This document shows positions 45,569 through 57,720 of a DNA stretch of 64,000 nt, piece after piece. The notes below the pieces were generated by a model. It did no database searches. It was not told the origin of the DNA and saw nothing but the letters and a program-made list of their open reading frames with translations. This DNA is from Ambrosia x helenae. Taxonomy: Eukaryota; Streptophyta; Magnoliopsida; Asterales; Asteraceae. The position numbers were made by a program, and so were the translations under genes. The DNA lies in contig CM061231.1 of NCBI GenBank assembly GCA_030844895.1, positions 89,562,706-89,626,705 on the forward strand, given 5' to 3'. The first letter of the stretch is position 1. Every line of letters starts with the position of its first letter.

Positions 45569-47509
45569 ATCTTCTTTGTTCCTAAAAACCCATCTTGTGC
45601 CAATTGGTAGCTTGTTTGGTGGTAAGGGACAGATTTCCCAAACCTGTTGCTTCTTGAACTGAAGCAACTCATCTTGCATAGCTTCCACCCAATTGTTGTC
45701 TTTGAGGGCTTTTTGGTACTTTTTAGGTTCCAACTGAGAAATGAATGCTGAGAAGAAGCAAAAGTTGGAAAGCTGGTTTCTTGTGAGAACACCTGAAGCA
45801 ATATCACCCATGATTTGTTCAAGTGGATGATCTTTGTGTTCAATCAGTTGTTGTAAACCACTGACAGGTGTAGGTGGCTCTTGTACTTCATCAAACAAAC
45901 CACTGAGGTTAATAATATCTGGTTCAGCTGTTTGAACATCTTCAGTAGCTGTAGCAGATGTTTGAGTTTGTACATCAGCAGTTGTTGAATCAGAAGTTTG
46001 TGAAACTTCTGATGGTTTGAAAGTTGACTTAATGACTGTATTAGGAGTCCATGGTGCTGGATCCTCGTCATCAAACCTTTGATCACCATAATAAGTAGGT
46101 TTAGATGAAGTAACAGTCTTTTCAGGTCCAAAGTGGAAGCTGTCAAGGTCAAAGAGTTCAGCAGGATGTGCTGGAATAAGATTGTGTTTTGACTCATTGA
46201 ACTTGACATTCAGTGTTTCTTCTACTATCTTGGTTCTTGAGTTAAAAACCTTGTAGGCTTTTCTAGTGGAGTAGTAACCAAGAAAATAACCTGAATCAAC
46301 TTTAGCAGCAAACTTTGAAATAGAGTCTTTTATGTTTAGAATGAAACATTGACATCCAAAAGCCCTGAAAAAGGAGATAAGTGGCTTTATGCCATGAAGA
46401 ACTTAATAGGCAGTCTTGGAGTGTCTCTTGTTGATAAGGACTCTATTTTGAACATAACATGCAGTGTTAACTGCTTCAGCCCATAAATACAATGGTAGGC
46501 CTGAATCAGCTAACATTGTTCTTGCTGCTTCAATCAGTGTTCTGTTCTTCCTTTCTACCATACCATTTTGTTAAGGAGTTTTGGGAACATTGAATTGTCT
46601 AATAATCCCTTTAGACAAACAGAATTCATCCAGAGTTTTGTTCCTGAACTCTGTCCCATTATCACTTCTAATGGCTTTGACAGATAGAGAATATTGTTTC
46701 TCTACTTGTAGAATGAAGAACTTGATGATTTCAGCTACCTCATTCTTGGAAAATAAGAAGAATACCCATGTCAATCTTGAATAGTCATCAATGATGACCA
46801 AGCAATACTACTTCTTACCAAGGCTCATGATTTTTATAGGCACAAATAAGTCCATATGGAGTAGTTGAAGACATGCAGTTGTTTTTGATTCTTCAATAGA
46901 CTAATAGGAGGACTTATGTTGTTTTCCCTTTAAACAGGATACACAGTGTTCTTGACACTGGTATACTTTCAAAGGTAGACCTTTGACCAAGCCCATTTTT
47001 GTGACTTTATTTATGGTTTTAAAGTTCACATGGCCAAGTCTCCTGTGCCAGAGATCAGTCTCTAAAGTTGATGCCTTTGAGAAGAAACAGGCAGTGTTGT
47101 TCAGTACTTTGTCCTTTTCAATGTCCACTGCATAGACATTGCCACATCTTTTCGCTATCAACAAAGTATGATCTTCAATGATCTTCTCTATCAACTTCTG
47201 GCCTTCTGGTGATATGATCTTGCATGCTGTCTTTGTGAAAAAGGAAAAATATCCTTTATCACACATTTGAGACACACTTAGGAAATTATACTCAAGGTTT
47301 TCAACCAGATTGACCTTGTCAAACTATATTTTGCCAGAGGAGACATTGCCATGTCCTAGCACATATCCCTTAGCATTGTTCCCAAAGGATATAGATCCTT
47401 CTCTTTGACTGATAAAATTGTTTATCAGGTATCTGCATCCTGTCATGTGCATTGAGCCTCCACTGTCCACATACCAAATGCTATTTAAGCCTCTGGAGAC
47501 CCTCTGCAC
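45569..47509 (-). pseudogene. pol: Element C pol: protease, integrase, linker and start of RT
   Basis: Minus strand. After GTGCAG (47509-47504) comes protease D-S-G-G-S-M-H-M-T-G, then H-R-R-L-G-H-V-N-F and C-V-S-C-L-K-G-K (pre-integrase). Integrase has R-S-D-N-G-T-E-F near 46660. Then come the integrase C-terminus (F-G-C-Q-C-F-I, G-Y-F-L-G-Y) and a Thr/Gln-rich linker. The first RT residues (W-V-E-A-M-Q-D-E-L, W-V-F-R-N-K-E-D) end at the Gypsy insertion. Breaks occur near 47320, 46900, 46800, 46570, 46400 and 45870. Confidence 0.86.
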
Positions 47510-48450
47510 AAAGTAGCAAATTAGTTAGATTTAGGAACCCAAGCCAGTTTGGCTTTGGGTTTGCTCTTGAGAACATTAACAGTTTGTTCTTGACCAGGTT
47601 GAGGAATCCATGTCTTTTTGGCAATGGATTTTTCATTAAGAGCAATGGTGGTATCCTTTTGAGGACCACCGTCAACCATGGTCATCAGTAGTTGTACCAT
47701 GTTCATGAGATCTTTTATCTCAGCAGTTTGTGAAACTGCTGATGATGTAGGTCTAACTACTGAAAGAGAATTTTGAGAAACAGACTTTTGTTGAGATTTC
47801 ATCTTTTTTTGAGAAAAGGTGTTTACTGGTTGTTTCCTGGGAGAAAAAGTTTCTTTAAAATCATTTTTGATTTGTTTTCCCACAACCAGTTGTGAAATTT
47901 TCTTGTTGTACTGAATCCCTTTTCTATATCTACAAAATTCTGTCTTGTGGTTGAACAGACCACAAATTTCACATTCTTTTGCCTTTTCTTTTTCATTTAA
48001 AGGCAAATTTCTGACTGTCTTGATTGGTTTTAGGTCATCAGTAGTTTTCAGGTTCTCAACTCCTGATGTAGATGAAACTACTGATGGCTTAAAGTCAGAT
48101 TTTATCAGTACTTCTGAAGAACTTTATTTGTGAGTTTTTAGAAAGTTTTAATGAAAAGATGTGCATTCTTTCTCTTCAAAAGTTTCACCTGAAACATTTT
48201 TTCTCCCATCTTCAGTAGTTTTGGGAGAAAAATTTGTTGGTGTTTCAGTGTGATTGTACCATATGCCAAATCTAACATTTGAAGCACTTTGTTTGTTTAG
48301 CATTAGTTGGTACCCCTTACAAGATTCTACCCATTTTTCACAAGTGACTTTGGTGTCAGCAAGCTCTTTTCTGACATTTCCTAGGTCATCTATCATTAGT
48401 TCAAGTTGTGCTTGGGTTTCAATAGCATTGTTAGTTAATTTAGGTCATTG
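47510..48450 (-). pseudogene. gag: Element C gag, C-terminal half only
   Basis: Minus strand. It begins at about 48450 in a coiled-coil stretch (C-E-K-W-V-E-S-C-K-G-Y) matching element A gag (C-K-K-W-V-E-S-C-R-G-F). A zinc knuckle C-E-I-C-G-L-F-N-H-K-T-E-F-C follows near 47970, and a Lys-rich tail ends W-V-P-K-S-N and TAA 47523-47521. Frame breaks lie near 48140 and 48010. The N-terminal gag domain and everything upstream are absent, so the truncation point is about 48450. Confidence 0.83.
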
Positions 48451-48775
48451 ATTCATCACTCAGAGGTGTCAACACAAGTCCTAACGTCAGAGCCAATTCT
48501 AGACCTAGACATACGGGCTAAAAAATAAGTAAGAATAGTGAACAATTGAACAAACACACGCACAGAATACACAACTGACAGACTTGGCGAAGCCACGTTG
48601 GTATCCAGATCATTGATTCATCACTCAGAGGTATCAACGCAGGTCCTAACGTGGGAGCCGATTCTAGAGTTAGAATAACAAACAACTAAATAAACACGTA
48701 CACAATGCAACTCACAAAAGCTCAAATGTCTTGATCCGTTATCCAAGTCGCAAATGACATAAAGAAAACTACCAA
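48445..48775 (+). repeat. Two-unit tandem repeat, period ~165 bp
   Basis: TCATTGATTCATCACTCAG occurs at 48445 and 48610, and each is followed by a similar ~60-bp stretch (GTCCTAACGT, GAGCC, ATTCTAGA). The left unit touches the truncated end of element C. Confidence 0.75.
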
Positions 48776-48835
48776 ATTGGTTTTAAACTTGTCGACTGCA
48801 CTTCAAAAATAAGCGAACTGAGTTTTATAACACAT

Positions 48836-49048
48836 AGGAAGCAGTTTTACATACATAAGAGGCCATCCTACATACAAAATTGTAACACAAAGGAGGTCCT
48901 TTAGGAAGCGATTTTACATACATAAGAGGCAGTCCTACACACAAAATTATCCCACTATCAACATTAATAGGTAATACCAACCTCGTATTTATAACACATA
49001 AGAGACGGTTCTACATACAAAAATGTAACACATAGGAGGTCCTTTTGA
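48836..49048 (+). repeat. Degenerate tandem repeat
   Basis: About three diverged copies of a unit with TTTTACATACATAAGAGGC, CCTACATACAAAA and AACACATAGGAGGTCC. Origin unknown. Confidence 0.65.
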
Positions 49049-49164
49049 CCCCACCCTTATAAGGATCTCTTATTAGCGTGATTTTGACTTTTCTTTGCAC
49101 CCATCCAGGTTCATCTGCAGTGACCACTTCATTCACAGGTGGGCCACCGCATATCGTTTTCGGC
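49047..49164 (-). pseudogene. Possible exon remnant of unknown gene
   Basis: A minus-strand reading of about 40 codons with ordinary composition (GGPPVNEVVTADEPGWVQ, then KVKITLIRDPYKGG), ending in a stop at about 49045. I do not recognise it. It may be a gene fragment carried by a repeat, or chance. Confidence 0.25.
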
Positions 49165-51772
49165 TAAATATTGAAAGTATTTAAATATTCAATTACTAGA
49201 TCAGGTGGATCATCATCCTCATCTTCAATATATCATAACATTCAAACACATACATAATTTTATATGCAGATAAAAGTGCAAATAACAACAACAAACATGC
49301 ACCAACAAAGAGTGATAACAAAGAGTCATTCAAACACCAGCAAACATACACCATTTGAAACATAGACCTCGCCATGATAGGGTCATAGACATATGACAAC
49401 CAAAACCATGACCACTTAATAAAAAAATTATAAAATTAACAATACACCACATAACAGTAAAGCCATAACATAAAAAATTTCAAAGACTAAACTATCAATC
49501 GTAAAGCCTTAAACCGATCAACCTAAACTATCAATTATATTCCTTTCTACTGATTGACCAACAACATAATAAAAAAACCAAGCATACATAAAAAAAACCA
49601 TTCAACCAGACATAGGAAATTTCATTTTAACCTCATGAAAGCAGGCTGATGAAAACATAAATGTTTAACCAAAACTGAAAATCAATGCATGCCATTAAAA
49701 GATAGCAACAGAGGCTCAAGACCTCCCTCCTTCAATCACAGCCCAACCCACGACCACGACCACCATTATCTAAACAAATGTAGACGATGGTGGCTAGGGT
49801 TTAACAGGAAAGGGGCCTCCATCATTTCAATCAAACCCAACCGACGACCACCATCATCTAACAACCGAAAAACAAATGCAGACGGTGGCGGCTAGGGTTT
49901 AGCACACAAATAAACACACACATACACACATATCAAATACAGATTATAGAGAAAAACAAAGAGAAAGACAGACAGAGAAAAAGAGTATAAAAGAATATCA
50001 ATACCTGCCATTCAATTTCAGCGTGACACCAGATACCCATGACAGTGGTGGTTTCGAAAAAGAAACATGGTGATCATGTCAGATTATAACAGAGAGCGGT
50101 TGTAGACAGAGAGCAGAGATATGTTTTTATAAAGTTGAAAACCCTAATGAGCCGCCCAATAAATATTGATGTGCCAAACACCACCTAAAACTTAAATTAG
50201 CCAAAAAAAAGGCCCCCTAATGAGTCGAACCCAGTTCGACCGCGTGTTAAACATGACCACAAACCACTTAACCAAAGCACAACACTGAATGGTTATGAGA
50301 AACAATGTTATATAAAGGGTCATGAATGGCAGAAAACCAAAGTTACTGTTCAAATCACTGGCCTATTAATATATTTATAATATAATTTTAGTTTCCAAAC
50401 CAAGAAATATATTTTCAAATTATCACAACCAAGCCACAAACCTTAACCACAACCATCCACTCACAATCGATACTGAAAGTAGAGGTGCCACTTTCCACCT
50501 CCTTGTAGAAGCCCTAATGGGTTCCATGACTAAAACGGAACAACATGAGGAATATTTTTGTGGTCACCGGCACCACCATCCATACAAATCCAATGAAACC
50601 AGAGGTGCCACATCAACATTATCCACAGTAGTCCCTTAACGCATATGGAAGGGAGGAGGCGGTGGATCTATACTGATCAACACCACCATCGATTTTGGCC
50701 GACCAGAAACGTTGCAAGCAAAGAGAGGGAATTGGGCTAGAAACTCTCCAAAAAAACAGATCATAAGAAAAGTGGCTCAAACCCATAAAGACAACAAGAC
50801 ATGAATTATCAATAAAGCAAGACACGAAGCATGCACCACTGATCACAAAACCAACTACCAAGATCATCAAAATGTTGTTCATTTCTTAATAAAATCCGAA
50901 AGTTATGTTGTATTAAAGGAAATAATTAATTATAATTTCCGAGAAATGAGTGATGTATATGCTGGCACCATGCCATTTTTATTATTGTATTGGATAACAT
51001 AAAACAACAAAACTTATAATTAATCACATGTTAAGTCAATACTTGAGAAAACATCTACAATTATTTAATGGAGGACAAGAACCTCACGGGTACCTTACTA
51101 CCATTAGGACAACATGGCCGTCGGTTGCAGGGAGTGGGGCCGTGGAGGTTTACGTGAATAAGTTCACGTCAGTTAAATGTTTTGTTTGCTTCTTTTTATT
51201 TACTTCAAATATTGATTTAGTGTTTTTCCTTTGCAGAAAGAAGATGATTAGAGCAAAAGCACATGACTCCAAATATTTTTTTTTTTGTAATTAGGTCCTT
51301 GAACTATTGATTAAAATATAATTTTCTTTTTATTTTTGCAATTAGGTCTTTAAATTATTGTTACCATTTTATTTATATTTATATTAATATTATTTTATGA
51401 TTTATTTAACTTTTAATTTATTTAATGAAGTTTAGTTAAATGTTTTATTTTGTAAGTTACATTTTTAAATGAAAAATAAGTTAGTCAAAATGTATTATTT
51501 ATTAAAAATAATTAAATGAACCAGTGAAGTGCGACGACAGTGTAGGATTGGTAGAAAAACATAATAGTTCAGTGAATACTAGTGAAGCGCCCCCTCCCTC
51601 CTTAATAACATTTATACCTCCAAAGCCCGTTATACCTGCACACAAAAACAAAAAATAATAAGGTGCAATAAAATGGCACACACTATCAATTTGACGAACG
51701 AAATCTTAATATAAGTTTTGTTCATGCAATAGAAAAACGTTTCCAAAGAAAAATATTATAATATTTGCACTT
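49165..51772. other. Non-coding region upstream of the P450 pseudogene
   Basis: AT-rich, no supportable gene. A ~120-bp unit appears twice (about 49735-49800 and 49825-49905, with CGACCACCA..CATCTAACA and GGTGGCTAGGGTTTA), and CA-rich runs lie near 49905-49930. A GAGTCGAACCCAGTTCGACC stretch at about 50222 and Thr/Pro-rich antisense readings are not convincing genes. Confidence 0.45.
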
Positions 51773-51780
51773 TATAAATA
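51773..51780 (+). promoter_or_regulatory. TATA box of the P450 pseudogene
   Basis: TATAAATA, 54 bp before the ATG at 51835. Distance is short but workable for a plant leader of about 25 nt. Confidence 0.6.
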
Positions 51781-51834
51781 GACACTCATGGTGTCTATTA
51801 CACATATGACATAACAGACAAGGACGAGGAAACA

Positions 51835-54800
51835 ATGGAGTTTCTACCCCTAATTCTCTCCACCATTGTGTTCTTCTTCTTCCTCCTCCATGTCCTCGAC
51901 CTATACCATAAAAGGCAAATGCCACCCGGCCCAGCCGGCCTCCCAATCATTGGAAACCTTCTTGACATTGGACCAAAACCCCACAAGTCACTAGCCAAGC
52001 TATCCAAAAAACATGGTTCTCTTATGACCATCCGTTTGGGCAACGTCACGAGTGTGGTAGCTTCCACACCCGTTGCGGCCAGAGAAATCCTGCAACGTCA
52101 TGATGACGTCTGCTCTGGTTGGATGGTCCCTGACGCTGTCACAGCGTTGGAGGACCATAACATGGTGGTTCTATGGATCTCATCCAATGAAAATTGGCAG
52201 ACCATCCGTAGAGCCCTCAACACATACCTCACCCACCAACACAAACTTGACACCCTTCGTGACCTTCGCCAGAATGTGGTCGAAGGGATGCTAAACCAAA
52301 TATCCAACACATGCTTTTCACAAAATGTGACCAATTATGAGTCCGATGATATTGTAGGGTTTATCCACGCGGTTAAAACATTAATGGAGGTTGATGGGAA
52401 GTTTAACATAGCGGACATATTTCCAATGTTGAAACCTTTGGACCCACAGCACAGACGACGGCAAGCAAAGGCTGCTTATGGATGGTTTGACGAAGTGATA
52501 CTAGGTTTCATAAATGAGAGGATAAAGCATCGAGAGTTGAAGCTGCCGAGGTTTGGTGACATGTTGGATTCGCTGTTGGATTACAGTGAATCAAATGTGG
52601 CGGACTTCAACCTTATACATATCAAGACATTACTAGTGGTAAATCCTCCCCTTATATTATTATAACTTTTTTAACGCCTGAAATTCTATGAATTATAGTA
52701 ACAAGCCAGAAAGGGTGTAAAACCCATAATATAAAAGATAAAAAGAGCAAAACAGGAAAACAACTAGAGCTAGCCTTAGTTACTAGCGCGTTGTTGCTTG
52801 AGCACCAGACACGGATTGAACTCCATATATACCGAAATAGAAAGGATAACGTTATTAAATAAGTATTGCTAATATAACTTCCTTTTCAATGGATTTTATG
52901 TTGTCACGTTGAGAAAACTATAAAAACAAGTACAATACCGGTATTGATATTAAGACAATATTGGTTCAATTCTCCACAATAAGGGAAAATCATTATACGT
53001 GTATCGAAAGTATCAGTTCGGTACAAGTACTCGGTACCAAGCACTCATCCATAAAAAAAACATCAAAATATATCCAAATATAGACAGGGGCGGAACTATG
53101 TAGGTTTCACCATGGTCACCGGACTGCATTGATTATTCGCGCATATATAGAGATGTATGTACCGGTTTTTCGAGTGACAACATTATTTTTTGTTTAGGGT
53201 GGAGAAAAAAAGTGGAGAAAAAAAACAAAGAGAGAGAAAACGAATTGTAGTTTGTTTTGTTTAGGGTGGGAAAACTTATAGTTACAGAAGATGGAGAAGA
53301 TGACCATTTAAGAAGAAAAGCAAGTTAATAATGTGAATAAAAATCAATAATAGATGTCAGATGTATATTTTGTCCTTTAACTATAATTTATAAAAAGAAT
53401 ATTTCTTGTTGTATTTTGATGAAAATGTTAGTTATGAAATACGTCATATCTTGTTTTGATGTATATTTTCGTTATGTTCTACTTAAAAAAAGGCTTCTAA
53501 TTGATCCAAGTTTTATGTATATCTCCCCATATAATTTTGGGTTTTCTTTCTTTTCTTTTGGAAGCTTCATTTTAAAAGGTATATAACTATTTATTTTACT
53601 TTTAATCTGATTATTTAAGAAGGCTTTTAATAATTTTTTGATATTAGTTAGAGTATTATGTTATGTCCTAAAAATATATGTAGGAAGTAATGCCCATTTA
53701 ATGTACCTAAATATTATTATGTCTAAGTTGTTGCGGTTGTAAGCTTTTTATTGTTGTATTATTTTTTATTATGTGACGTCACTTGATCCGAACTGTCAAA
53801 CTTATAACCCGGAATTTTTTATGTTCGATTCTATGGATTGGAGGCACTAAAAATAGTGACTGTAATGAAATGAATTCATAGATCTGCCACTGCATATAGA
53901 AGAATATTACTGTATATACAGGTACATTGTCGGTACCGAAAGTATCGGCTCGACACGAGTACCTGCCAAACTTTAATCTGAAAATAAAAATAAAATCAGT
54001 ACCCACTATAAAATAAGGTTTTCAAGAAAAATAAATAAAAATAAAAACAATAGTGCATGTTAATAAAATATAGACGATGCATAGTAGCCAAGTATAACGA
54101 TGTCTCTCCTTTAATATTATATATAACAGAAAAACGTCACTTTAGTAACTATTTTTTCGTGAACGCGACAGAAAATATTTATCAACTAGAAACTTTATTT
54201 TATGATGTAAACAATATTCCATTTGTTACAAAAAAACTAAAGCATCAGGTATGAGATATCGGTATTTTGATAAACTCTATGACGACAAGAAAATTTTTGA
54301 GTAATACTAAGTTTAAAAATTTACAGGATTTGTTCATAGCGGGTACCGAAACAAGCTTAAACACAACAGAATGGGCAATTACTGAACTATTTATTAACCC
54401 TTTCTTAACTCTGATATGTTTGCAATAGTTCGAAATGAAGTTTCTAGCATTATAGGAGAAGACAAAAAAATCAAAGAAGACAAAATACTTGAATTGCCAT
54501 ATTAGCATGTCGTCATTAAAGAAACAATGCGTCTTCATCTGTCTGTGCCTTTATTAGCGCCTCACAAAACTGAGAAAGAAGTTAAACTCAGTGACTATAT
54601 TGTGCCCAAAAACATACAAATTCTTGTGAATGTATGGGCCATGGCACGGGACGCAAGGTATTGGGAGAATCCATTAAGGTTCATGCCTAAAAGATTCTTA
54701 AAAAGCGAGGTTGACTATAAGGGTCAACATTTTCATTTTTTACCATTTGGATCTGGGCGAAGAATGTGTCCTGGAATTCCCTTGGCTCACAGGGTAGTAA

Positions 54801-54940
54801 GTTTAATGGTAGCGACATTTGTATATCATTTTGATTGGAAACTTCCTCATGACATATAAGAGATGGACATGAATGATATATTTGGCCTAGCATTACTTAG
54901 AGCAACCCCACTTGTTGAATACCCTATCTCAATCAATTAA
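51835..54940 (+). pseudogene. CYP76-like cytochrome P450 (geraniol 8-hydroxylase-like) pseudogene, two exons
   Basis: Exon 1 is 51835-52638: an N-terminal membrane anchor of about 20 hydrophobic residues, a proline hinge (P-P-G-P-A-G-L-P-I-I-G-N-L) and C-helix W-Q-T-I-R-R. A phase-0 GT..AG intron spans 52639-54326. Exon 2 is 54327-54940, with the I-helix A-G-T-E-T-S, K-E-T-M-R (ExxR), a modified P-K-R-F and the heme loop F-G-S-G-R-R-M-C-P-G with the Cys ligand. About 20-25 residues normally found after V-V-E-G-M-L are missing in frame. Exon 2 has a frameshift near 54408, TAG at 54503-54505 and TAA near 54857. CYP76 enzymes oxidise monoterpenoids and related terpenoids at the ER; this copy cannot make a full enzyme. 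Confidence 0.9.
53085..53892 (+). mobile_element. Non-autonomous hAT-like DNA transposon in the P450 intron (808 bp)
   Basis: Terminal inverted repeats CAGGGGCGGAACTATG (left) and CAGTGGCAGATCTATG (right, reverse strand) match at 13 of 16 positions. The flanks AATATAGA and CATATAGA (53077-53084 and 53893-53900) form an 8-bp target duplication with one mismatch. CAGGGGCGG-type ends and 8-bp duplications are typical of hAT. No transposase reading is present. Confidence 0.8.
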
Positions 54941-55469
54941 GCGCATCTAATATAGGAAGCAGGGTACACTTGTTTCTAGGTCAATGAAGAATCTATATGT
55001 TGTAAAAGCTTATTTGCTAGCCCTAGTTATCGTGTTATATTTGGAGTTTTTGCCTTCAAAATATCTAATTAATGTCTATCTAGATGTATGTGTAAATTAA
55101 TGATTCAATCTTAAAGTCCAATGTATACTTTCTAAAATACAGTCAATTTTCATATAATAATTAGTCTTCCAAAGAGTTGATCGGGCTTTTTGATAGACAA
55201 GTTACTACATAATTATCATGTGTAAAAAGTATCTGATATATATTGATGAATTAAAATGATAATCATAAATGTTAATTTTTGTTAGGAAGTGGACCTTATC
55301 TATATCTATTTTTTTTTTAACGGCTAATTTAATTCCCCATTTTTACACCATTTGTATCCCCTTTTAAATACAGTCCAATACCCCATTAGATGCCTCCCAC
55401 CAGGTTTAAACGTGGGTTCTTTCTCCCAGCACCACTTGGTGTTACCATAGGGCTATGATCCAATTCTTT
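54941..55469. other. Spacer downstream of the P450 pseudogene
   Basis: AT-rich. No gene seen. From about 55310 a phrase common in plant repeats appears (GGTTTAAACGTGGGTTC, ACCATAGGGCTATGATCC), perhaps the edge of the adjoining LINE remnant. Confidence 0.4.
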
Positions 55470-56075
55470 ATCCTTAAATCCTTGACCCACCCTTGCTTTC
55501 CAGGAGCACCCAAACCCCTAACGTTAATAGATAAGAAATTCATATAATACGTGGTTGTACCCCTTCTTCTTCGACTGCCTCCTTGACCGAATCCTAAAAG
55601 TCACAAAGATTAGCACCAACCAAGGACCCATACGTATTGTGCTTTGCACCTCCTTCTAAACATCAAGACTCATGTATCCTTTTTCCATCTTAAAGAACAC
55701 CAGTATAATCATAAGAAAAGTCAGAATCCCAACAATCATGTTGTGCTTTCTGAATTACTTTCCCGAAACATTCACCACCACGATTAATAGCTTCATTATC
55801 AAGTAAATGGAGAGTGACACCTTGGGCACCAACCCACATATCTGCTCATTGAAAAGTATCTTTTTTTTTTTCATTCACTTGAATACGGAACCTTTCAGCG
55901 TCTTCACGTCCCGAAAAATAAACAATAGCATACATACCTCATAGATACTAAACCACACCACCTCCGTTCATCATCTCTTTAACTGTATGACCTATGGCCT
56001 TCAATGCATAGAAATCGATGATACAGACAATGATCGCCTTCCCCAAAACATGATCATGAGCCTTATAATCATCTT
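55470..56075 (-). pseudogene. LINE ORF1 remnant
   Basis: Minus-strand translation, with several stops and shifts, gives Y-A-I-V-Y-F-S-G-R-E-D-A-E-R-F, then W-V-G-A-Q-G-V-T-L-H-L, G-E-C-F-G-K-V, and F-S-Y-D-Y-T-G-V-L-x-D-G-K-R-I. This order resembles the RNA-binding/zinc-knuckle-type ORF1 (DUF4283-like) of plant L1-type LINEs. No reverse transcriptase is attached. Old and decayed. Confidence 0.5.
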
Positions 56076-56080
56076 GTAAC

Positions 56081-56634
56081 TGTTGGTTGAGCCCCAGATT
56101 AACACACACTCAATCACACTAATATGTATTTGAAATAACTTGCAGACCAAAAGAAGAAAAGGCTACTGCTATATTAAAATGAGGAAGGTACATAATTCAA
56201 TAATCTAAAGCATAATTCCATAATCTAAAGTCTACTTATAGACTTGACAGATACTCTAAAGTCAGAACAAACAAAACAAATAAAACTAATTCCTATCTAA
56301 AGAATCGTTAAACATGCTTGACTCTATGACTATTTCATAGACCCACTCCAACGTCTCTACTTCTAGCCATGCACCTCACGTGAAACATACCAAGACTTTG
56401 GAATGTGTGCAAACAAACCGTAACACAAATCATGCCGGGTAAAATGCATACCCGCTGACCCATTAACCCATTGGTTTATGACCCATAACCGTAAACAAAC
56501 CCGTATACATCTTGATTTACTTGGACCGCTAACCGTTCCCGCGACTCGGTAAGGTGTTATCCCGGGACCCGTTAACACTTGACCCGTAATCAATTAGAAC
56601 TATCAAGATTATACCCAACATTCACTCCCTTAAT
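56081..56634 (-). mobile_element. Copia-type LTR (540 bp) with adjoining polypurine tract
   Basis: TGTTGGTTGAGC at 56081 and ATACCCAACA ending at 56620 form matched TGTTGG..CCAACA ends. On the minus strand a purine run, TTAAGGGAGTGAA (56633-56621), directly precedes TGTTGGGTATAATC. So this is the 3' LTR of a minus-strand element whose interior runs to the right, not a solo LTR. It abuts the LINE remnant on the left. Confidence 0.7.
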
Positions 56635-57172
56635 CTTGATATCTTGACTCGTTTCATCACCGGTCACCCCGTCGTCTCAAACTCCAACCTTATCTCTTAA
56701 TGCTTGCGAACTTACGAACCACAAAGATTCGTTACTCTTGTTCGCCTTCACACAAATGGCTTCTTGATCGGTTCACATATATCCGACTCAAACTATTGCT
56801 CTCGCTTCTTGCTTAAACCCTTTCTTTAAACTTTCTCTTGGTTGTTTTTGTACTCATCAATTTTGGCAGCCCTATATCACCACCACTCGATACTAATTCG
56901 TTACCGATGCAACCCGAAAACAGCCCTCATTCAGCTTTTGAATCACACCGATACGCCACATCTAGATCACCACTTCACAACGCATTGGACTCCTTTATCT
57001 CGAGTTAACTTACAACCTTCCTCTCTACAGATGACAATCACATAGTTTAATCATCTTTGAATCACTTTAGATTCACGAGCCATTGCGTATCAATGGTTTA
57101 CCACACAGGTATTGTTCACATATAATCCTTAATTCTTCAATTAATTCTACTGTCCCTTGAAACTAATTGACA
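56635..57172. other. Interior remnant of the preceding element or flanking DNA
   Basis: About 540 bp up to the LTR of element D. No pol or gag motifs are seen on either strand. The reading 56641-56830 on the minus strand is open over short stretches only. Confidence 0.35.
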
Positions 57173-57720
57173 TGTGTGCTTGGTGTAGATTCACGAAAGT
57201 GCGACTAGTGCTATTGAATTGCGAATTCTAAAATGTATAGCTGATTACGAGTGGTCGAATATGGCTTTTGAATGGTCGAAGGTAGAAGTAACTGGTCGAA
57301 GGTAGAAGCAGATGGTCGAAGGAGTCTCTGGGAGGTCGAATGAAGATTTATATGTATATATGTCTAGGTTCGCCCTATATGAATGGTCAAACCTGCACAT
57401 TCGACCAAGCTATTTGGGCGAATGTGCAGGTCTATTTAAGGCTGAATCATTTTTGAATGTTTAACTTTTGGTCATTGTGTTTCCCTCTCAGAGTGTGTTT
57501 CTCCCAAGGGTTTTTGTCAAGTCTGTAATTGATTAATATCATTATAAACAAGCTTTCAAAGGGTAAATGATTATGTTAATGAATGAAATGAATGTGTTCA
57601 TGATGATTTGTGTGTTTTGCTAGTTTTATTATCATTTTGTGATCAATTCAGTGATTCCGCACCTGAATTGAACTTGTTTGATCATATTCTTTGTTGAATA
57701 GCCGATCCTATACGCATACA
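57173..57720 (+). repeat. Element D 5' LTR (about 548 bp)
   Basis: Starts TGTGTGC and ends GCATACA, an imperfect inverted end, directly before the primer-binding site. ATTCCGC at 57654-57660 is 60 bp from the end, as in the LTRs of A and C. About eight GGTCGAA-type motifs fill 57240-57420. The left edge is inferred from the end match, because no mate LTR is in the window. Confidence 0.65.

Larger units (their letters stand above)
28421..48450 (-). mobile_element. Element C: Sirevirus-type Copia on minus strand, 5'-truncated, with two nested insertions
   Basis: Minus-strand order: gag C-terminal part (48450 down), protease-integrase, RT, RNase H (to 33452), spacer, ORF3 (32561 down), polypurine tract, LTR (29106-28421). 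A Tekay-type Gypsy element splits pol between linker and RT, and a SINE-like insertion sits in the pol-ORF3 spacer. No 5' LTR, primer site or N-terminal gag follows beyond 48450. It is related to element A in gag tail, pol and ORF3, but clearly a separate family. Confidence 0.88.

Noticed and set aside
49689..49895. Plus-strand ORF of 68 codons
   Set aside because: Falls in a degenerate tandem repeat, Arg/Pro-rich, no homology features.
51835..54940. Functional P450 gene
   Set aside because: Frameshift, two nonsense codons and an internal loss in the coding sequence.
56081..57720. One long LTR ending at the element D primer-binding site
   Set aside because: 56081-56620 has its own matched TGTTGG..CCAACA ends and a polypurine tract on the other strand. 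The element D LTR fits better from 57173.
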